Of a stretch of DNA of 64,000 bases, positions 60,852-64,000 are shown piece by piece. Below the pieces are notes generated by a model, which ran no database searches, was not told the DNA's origin, and saw nothing but the letters and a program-made list of their open reading frames with translations. The DNA is taken from positions 38,415,097 through 38,479,096 of the forward strand of contig OX365959.1 of the NCBI GenBank assembly GCA_947247005.1. Direction: 5' to 3'. The stretch comes from Spisula solida (Eukaryota; Mollusca; Bivalvia; Venerida; Mactridae). Both the position numbers and the translations under genes were made by a program. Position 1 is the first letter of the stretch. Each line of letters starts with the position of its first letter.

Positions 60852-62070
60852 ATGGCGTCGAGGCACGTATTGTTCGTTCTATGTTTGGTGAAATCAACAT
60901 TGGCCGGCGTAGAACTGCTCAAGAATCATGACATGGAGATTGTGAATGTGAACCAAGATTGGGAATGTCGAGGTGGCTGTACACTGACGTCAAGTAAGGA
61001 TCACTACAGTGGATTTCACAGTGTCATGATATCAAATAGGTAAGGTAATAGAACATCACATATTTTCGTGGGTATGACGCCATTATTTTCTTTACTTGTT
61101 GCTGTGCATTTAAAAGTAGGAACACGTTTATTCCATACACTCGTTGTGATGGACTCCATATGGATTGGTGTGTCTAGAGTGCTATAAGTTGTAGACATTT
61201 TTTTTCAATCGACCTATTTTAGATGAATTGCAATGTAGTAGGCCTACTGGTATAAAAAAATAACGTAACCTCTACATAACGGCCCAAAACCCCGCTCTTC
61301 TGAATAAGTTTTTTTGACTGGCAATAATCAAAGAAACAAACGAAAATGACTTCGGGTCCAAAATGGTGCACATACTTGAATGATGCTGGGTCCTTTCTGT
61401 GTCTTTTGAAAATCACCCGGGTCCGAAACCGCAGCCCGAGTCAAATGAAACCATATCACTACCATATTCCCGTATTAACGGTGTATTAATTAGTCAAATA
61501 ACCTCACTAAATTAACAACTTCCGAACCATGGCCAGAATGTCCGTATGTTAACGAGCTATCGTGAAGAGTTGGGATTTTATGCACATCGCTGACTTAGAA
61601 TTGAAAGGTCGTACATTGGTAAGTACTACTTACAAAAAAAATCTACGCCCTTTTAGGACTCATGCATGTTTGAAATCTGCATCTCAAGCCTATGTTCATG
61701 AACATCGGAAGAGGTAATGTTGACCAAACTGAAGTTTAAAATGCTTGTTTTTCTATAAGAGCAGTTTTCAGACATTTTTTTCTTGTTTCTTTTTTCAAAA
61801 TATTGATTTTGTACTTACGACCTTCTTATTCTAAGCCAGTGCCATGTAGGCATAACACAGACTATCTATTGTGTTTAAAGGCACCGAAACTGGCACGGAT
61901 TGTCACAGGATGTTCATATAACACCGGGATCTACCTACCAGTTCTCGGCATACATCAAAGTACTGAACCTTGCACAGGGCGCCATGTATGAAAGTGTTTC
62001 TGTCATGTTAAGCTGTGACCTTACAAACGGTAATTGCGATTCTTTACACGTACACGTTCTGCAATGTTAA
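60852..62070 (+). CDS. Secreted CBM4/9-type carbohydrate-binding protein (possibly partial or decayed)
   Basis: Two predicted exons: 60852-61039 and 61881-62070 (donor AG|GTAAGG, acceptor TTTAAAG|G, phase agreement at Arg63), 125 residues. The ATG has A at -3 and G at +4. Residues 1-18 are a signal peptide with likely cleavage after STLA. The rest reads GVELLKNHDMEIV...DWECRGGCTL...HYSGFHSVMISNR | HRNWHGLSQDV..TPGSTYQFSAYIKVLN. This is the order of motifs (N-L-L-x-N, W, G, HSG..S, R..W.G..Q, PG..Y.FSAY.K) of CBM4/9 modules, which bind beta-glucans or xylan and sit in front of GH10 xylanases in molluscs. The second half of the module is missing: the frame enters a 59-bp tandem repeat and stops. 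It could be a solo CBM, a pseudogene, or the 5' end of a longer gene. Confidence 0.65.
61588..61841. mobile_element. CMC/Chapaev-like MITE in the CBM gene intron
   Basis: A 254-bp member of the family whose ends read CGCTGGCTTAGAAT. Left flank ACAT and right flank CCAT look like a 4-bp target duplication with one mismatch. It ends 39 bases before the predicted exon 2 acceptor. Confidence 0.7.
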
Positions 62071-62240
62071 GCTGTGACCTTACAAACAGTAAGTGCGATA
62101 CTTTACACGTACACGTTCTGCCATGTTAAGCTGTGACATTACAAACGGTAATTGCGATACTTTACACGTACACGTTCTGCAATGTTAAGCTGTGACCTTA
62201 CAAACGGTAAGTGCGATATTTTACACGTACACGTAGGGTC
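62005..62240 (+). repeat. Four tandem copies of a 59-bp unit at the end of the CBM exon
   Basis: ATGTTAAGCTGTGAC begins at 62005, 62064, 62123 and 62182. The unit encodes MLSCDLTN in one frame, but 59 is not a multiple of three, so the frame shifts in each copy and translation stops at 62068. Each unit contains a splice-donor-like motif: GTAATT at 62030, GTAAGT at 62089, GTAATT at 62148, GTAAGT at 62207. Confidence 0.9.
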
Positions 62241-62778
62241 ATTTATATCTTTCTTTAACCACACAGTTTCAATTTCAATAAATCTTCTTTTTATACAATT
62301 CAGTCTGTATCTAAGATTCATGAGTTCTAACAGCATCGAACAATGTTGGCTCATACTGAGCATTTCTACTCAGAACAATGGTAGAACTCTCAAACATGTG
62401 GACCTTGCTAAATCAGTGTAAACGCTTTTATGTTAACCACGGTGTATCTGTAATCTGGGCGACAGTAGCTTGTACTTAACAGTCTTAATTTTCGACTTTC
62501 GTTTAAGGCAACCTAGTATTGAGCTTTTAAGTATGACACAAGTCATTGTGTACAATTACTCAACATATAAGACATATATTGTATAAATATTAGTACTATT
62601 CAGACAATGAATGCTGTATTGTCATTGTTAATTATGTAATATTGTTATGAAATTGCAATAACTATTATTTGCTCTAAATGTATATATACATGTACATGTA
62701 GATCCTCTGCTCTGTAACATGACACGTTTTGTAACTATGTTATAACTTGTAAACATGTTTTGCTCTCCTTATTGGAGG

Positions 62779-62784
62779 AATAAA
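62779..62784 (+). terminator. Candidate polyadenylation signal
   Basis: AATAAA after GGAGG and before a short TATC run. It could end the CBM transcript, but AATAAAGTATATCTATC also resembles 3' ends of non-LTR retrotransposons, so the 62.4-62.8 kb stretch may be a LINE 3' fragment instead. Confidence 0.3.
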
Positions 62785-62978
62785 GTATATCTATCTATCC
62801 GTATAGAAGATGGTCAGGTTTTATGAACATACTCGAATTGATAACTTGTTTACAAAAGCTTTAAAAATAAAATGTATAGTGTCCAAAAACATAGAATGAT
62901 CATAGAAATAGACTAGAAAGAAATGACCGATTATGCCAATGTTTTAATATAGGAGATATTGAAGACGAATATCATTTT

Positions 62979-64000
62979 ATTAGCTCACCTGCCACAAATG
63001 GGCAAGGTGAGCTTTTGTGATTGTTTTTGTCCGTCGTCCGTCTGTCAGTCTGTCCGTTAGACATTTCACCGTTAACACTCTAGCACTTTCAATTTTGCTT
63101 GGTCAGTAGTTGTATCTCAATGAAATCTAGGTTAAGTTTGAAATTGGGTCTTGTGGGATCAAAAACTAGGTCAATAGGTCAAATAAAAGAAGAACATTGT
63201 TAACACTCTTGAGGCAACATTTTTGCTTTGATCTTCACCAAACGTGGTCAGTAGTTGTATCTCAATGAAATCTAGGTCAAGTTTGAAGTTGGGTCTTGTG
63301 GGGTCAAAAACTAGATCAAAAGGTCAAATAATAGGAAAACCTTGTTAACACTCTAATGGCCACATTTTTGCTTTAATCTTCATGAAGTTTAGTCAAAATG
63401 TTAATCTTGATGACTCTAAGGTCAAGTTCGAGGTTGGTTCATATGGGGTCAAAAACTAGGTCAATGGGTCAAATAATAGAAACACCTTGTCAACACTCTG
63501 GTAGCCACATTTTTGCTTTAATCTTCATGAAGTCTGGTCAAAATGTTTATCTTGGTGACCGTAAGTCAAGTTTGAAGTTGGGTCATGTTGGGTAAAAAAC
63601 TAGATCAAAAGGTCAAATAATAGGAAAACCTTTTTAACACTCTTGAGGCCACATTATTGCTTTAATCTTCATCAACTTTGGTCAAAATGTTTGTCTTGAT
63701 GACCTTAAGGTCACGTTTGAAATCGGGTCATGTGGGGTCAAAACTAGGCCACTATGTCAAATAATAGCAAAACCTTGTTAACATTCTGGAGGCCACATTA
63801 TTGCTTCAATCTTCATCAACTTTGGTCAAAATGTTTGTCTTGATGACCTTAAGGTCACGTTTTAAATCGGGTCATGTGGGGTCAAAAACTAGGTCAATAG
63901 GTCAAATAATAGGAAAACCTTGTTAACATTCTGGAGGCCACATTTTTGCTTAAGCTTTCATCAAGTTTAGTCAAAATGTTTATCTTGATGACCTTAAGGT
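62979..64000. repeat. Second, inverted copy of the 145-bp array family (runs off the window)
   Basis: Starts with a hairpin AGCTCACCTGCC...GGCAAGGTGAGCT, then a TCCGTCGTCCGTC microsatellite, then six or more units of about 143-146 bp (anchors near 63131, 63276, 63420, 63564, 63709, 63850). Reverse-complemented, the unit aligns by eye with the 48.2-49.4 kb unit (TTGACCTA..., GTTTTTGACCCC). So it is the same family in the opposite orientation, more diverged between copies. Confidence 0.85.

Overview
The window looks like a piece of a bivalve mollusc nuclear genome. It is AT-rich, very gene-poor, intron-bearing and packed with short inverted-repeat elements. It also carries GACCT/AGGTCA-rich tandem arrays with GTCC/GACG microsatellites, which I know to be common in bivalve genomes. 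That assignment rests on repeat style and protein similarity from memory, not on a search. I see no bacterial, viral or organellar genes and no rRNA. The only tRNA-like sequences look like tRNA-derived Pol III elements.

Two genes can be supported. The main one, on the minus strand at 41173-47872, is a complete six-exon orphan nuclear receptor of the NR6A/HR4 (GCNF) type. Every predicted splice site is GT-AG and all exon phases agree, giving 960 residues: a long N-terminal region, a two-finger DNA-binding domain, a PGGRN carboxy-terminal extension, a long hinge and a ligand-binding domain. Its first zinc-finger cysteine is residue 321. Its second finger has an unusual CX6C D-box. The second gene, on the plus strand at 60852-62070, encodes a signal peptide and the first half of a CBM4/9-type carbohydrate-binding module. 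It runs into a fourfold 59-bp tandem repeat, so it is a short solo module, a decayed copy, or the start of a larger enzyme gene.

Layout: 1-41 kb has no convincing gene and is a mosaic of non-autonomous DNA elements, minisatellites and palindromes. The elements include TA-flanked Tc1/mariner-like, TTAA-flanked piggyBac/Kolobok-like, 4-bp-TSD CMC/Chapaev-like, TAA-flanked Harbinger-like and hAT-like types. A roughly 0.5-kb inverted duplication flanks about 2.9 kb. The receptor gene occupies 41-48 kb. Just upstream of its start codon, in its presumed 5' intron, sits an eight-copy, exactly 145-bp array full of nuclear-receptor half-sites (48.2-49.4 kb). The stretch 49.5-60 kb is again repeats and foldback elements, with three strong minus-strand splice donors at 54.6-55.7 kb that could end alternative non-coding first exons of the receptor. 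The CBM gene follows at 60.85 kb. The right edge (62.98 kb to the end) is a second, inverted array of the same 145-bp family.

I did not find a convincing new multi-gene system. The most interesting signals are the receptor's CX6C D-box, the AGGTCA-type array inside a gene whose relatives bind AGGTCA-type sites, a filled/empty transposon site pair about 0.6 kb apart, a 1.9-kb Harbinger-like element splitting a minisatellite, and the tandemly duplicated splice-donor-like motifs in the CBM gene.
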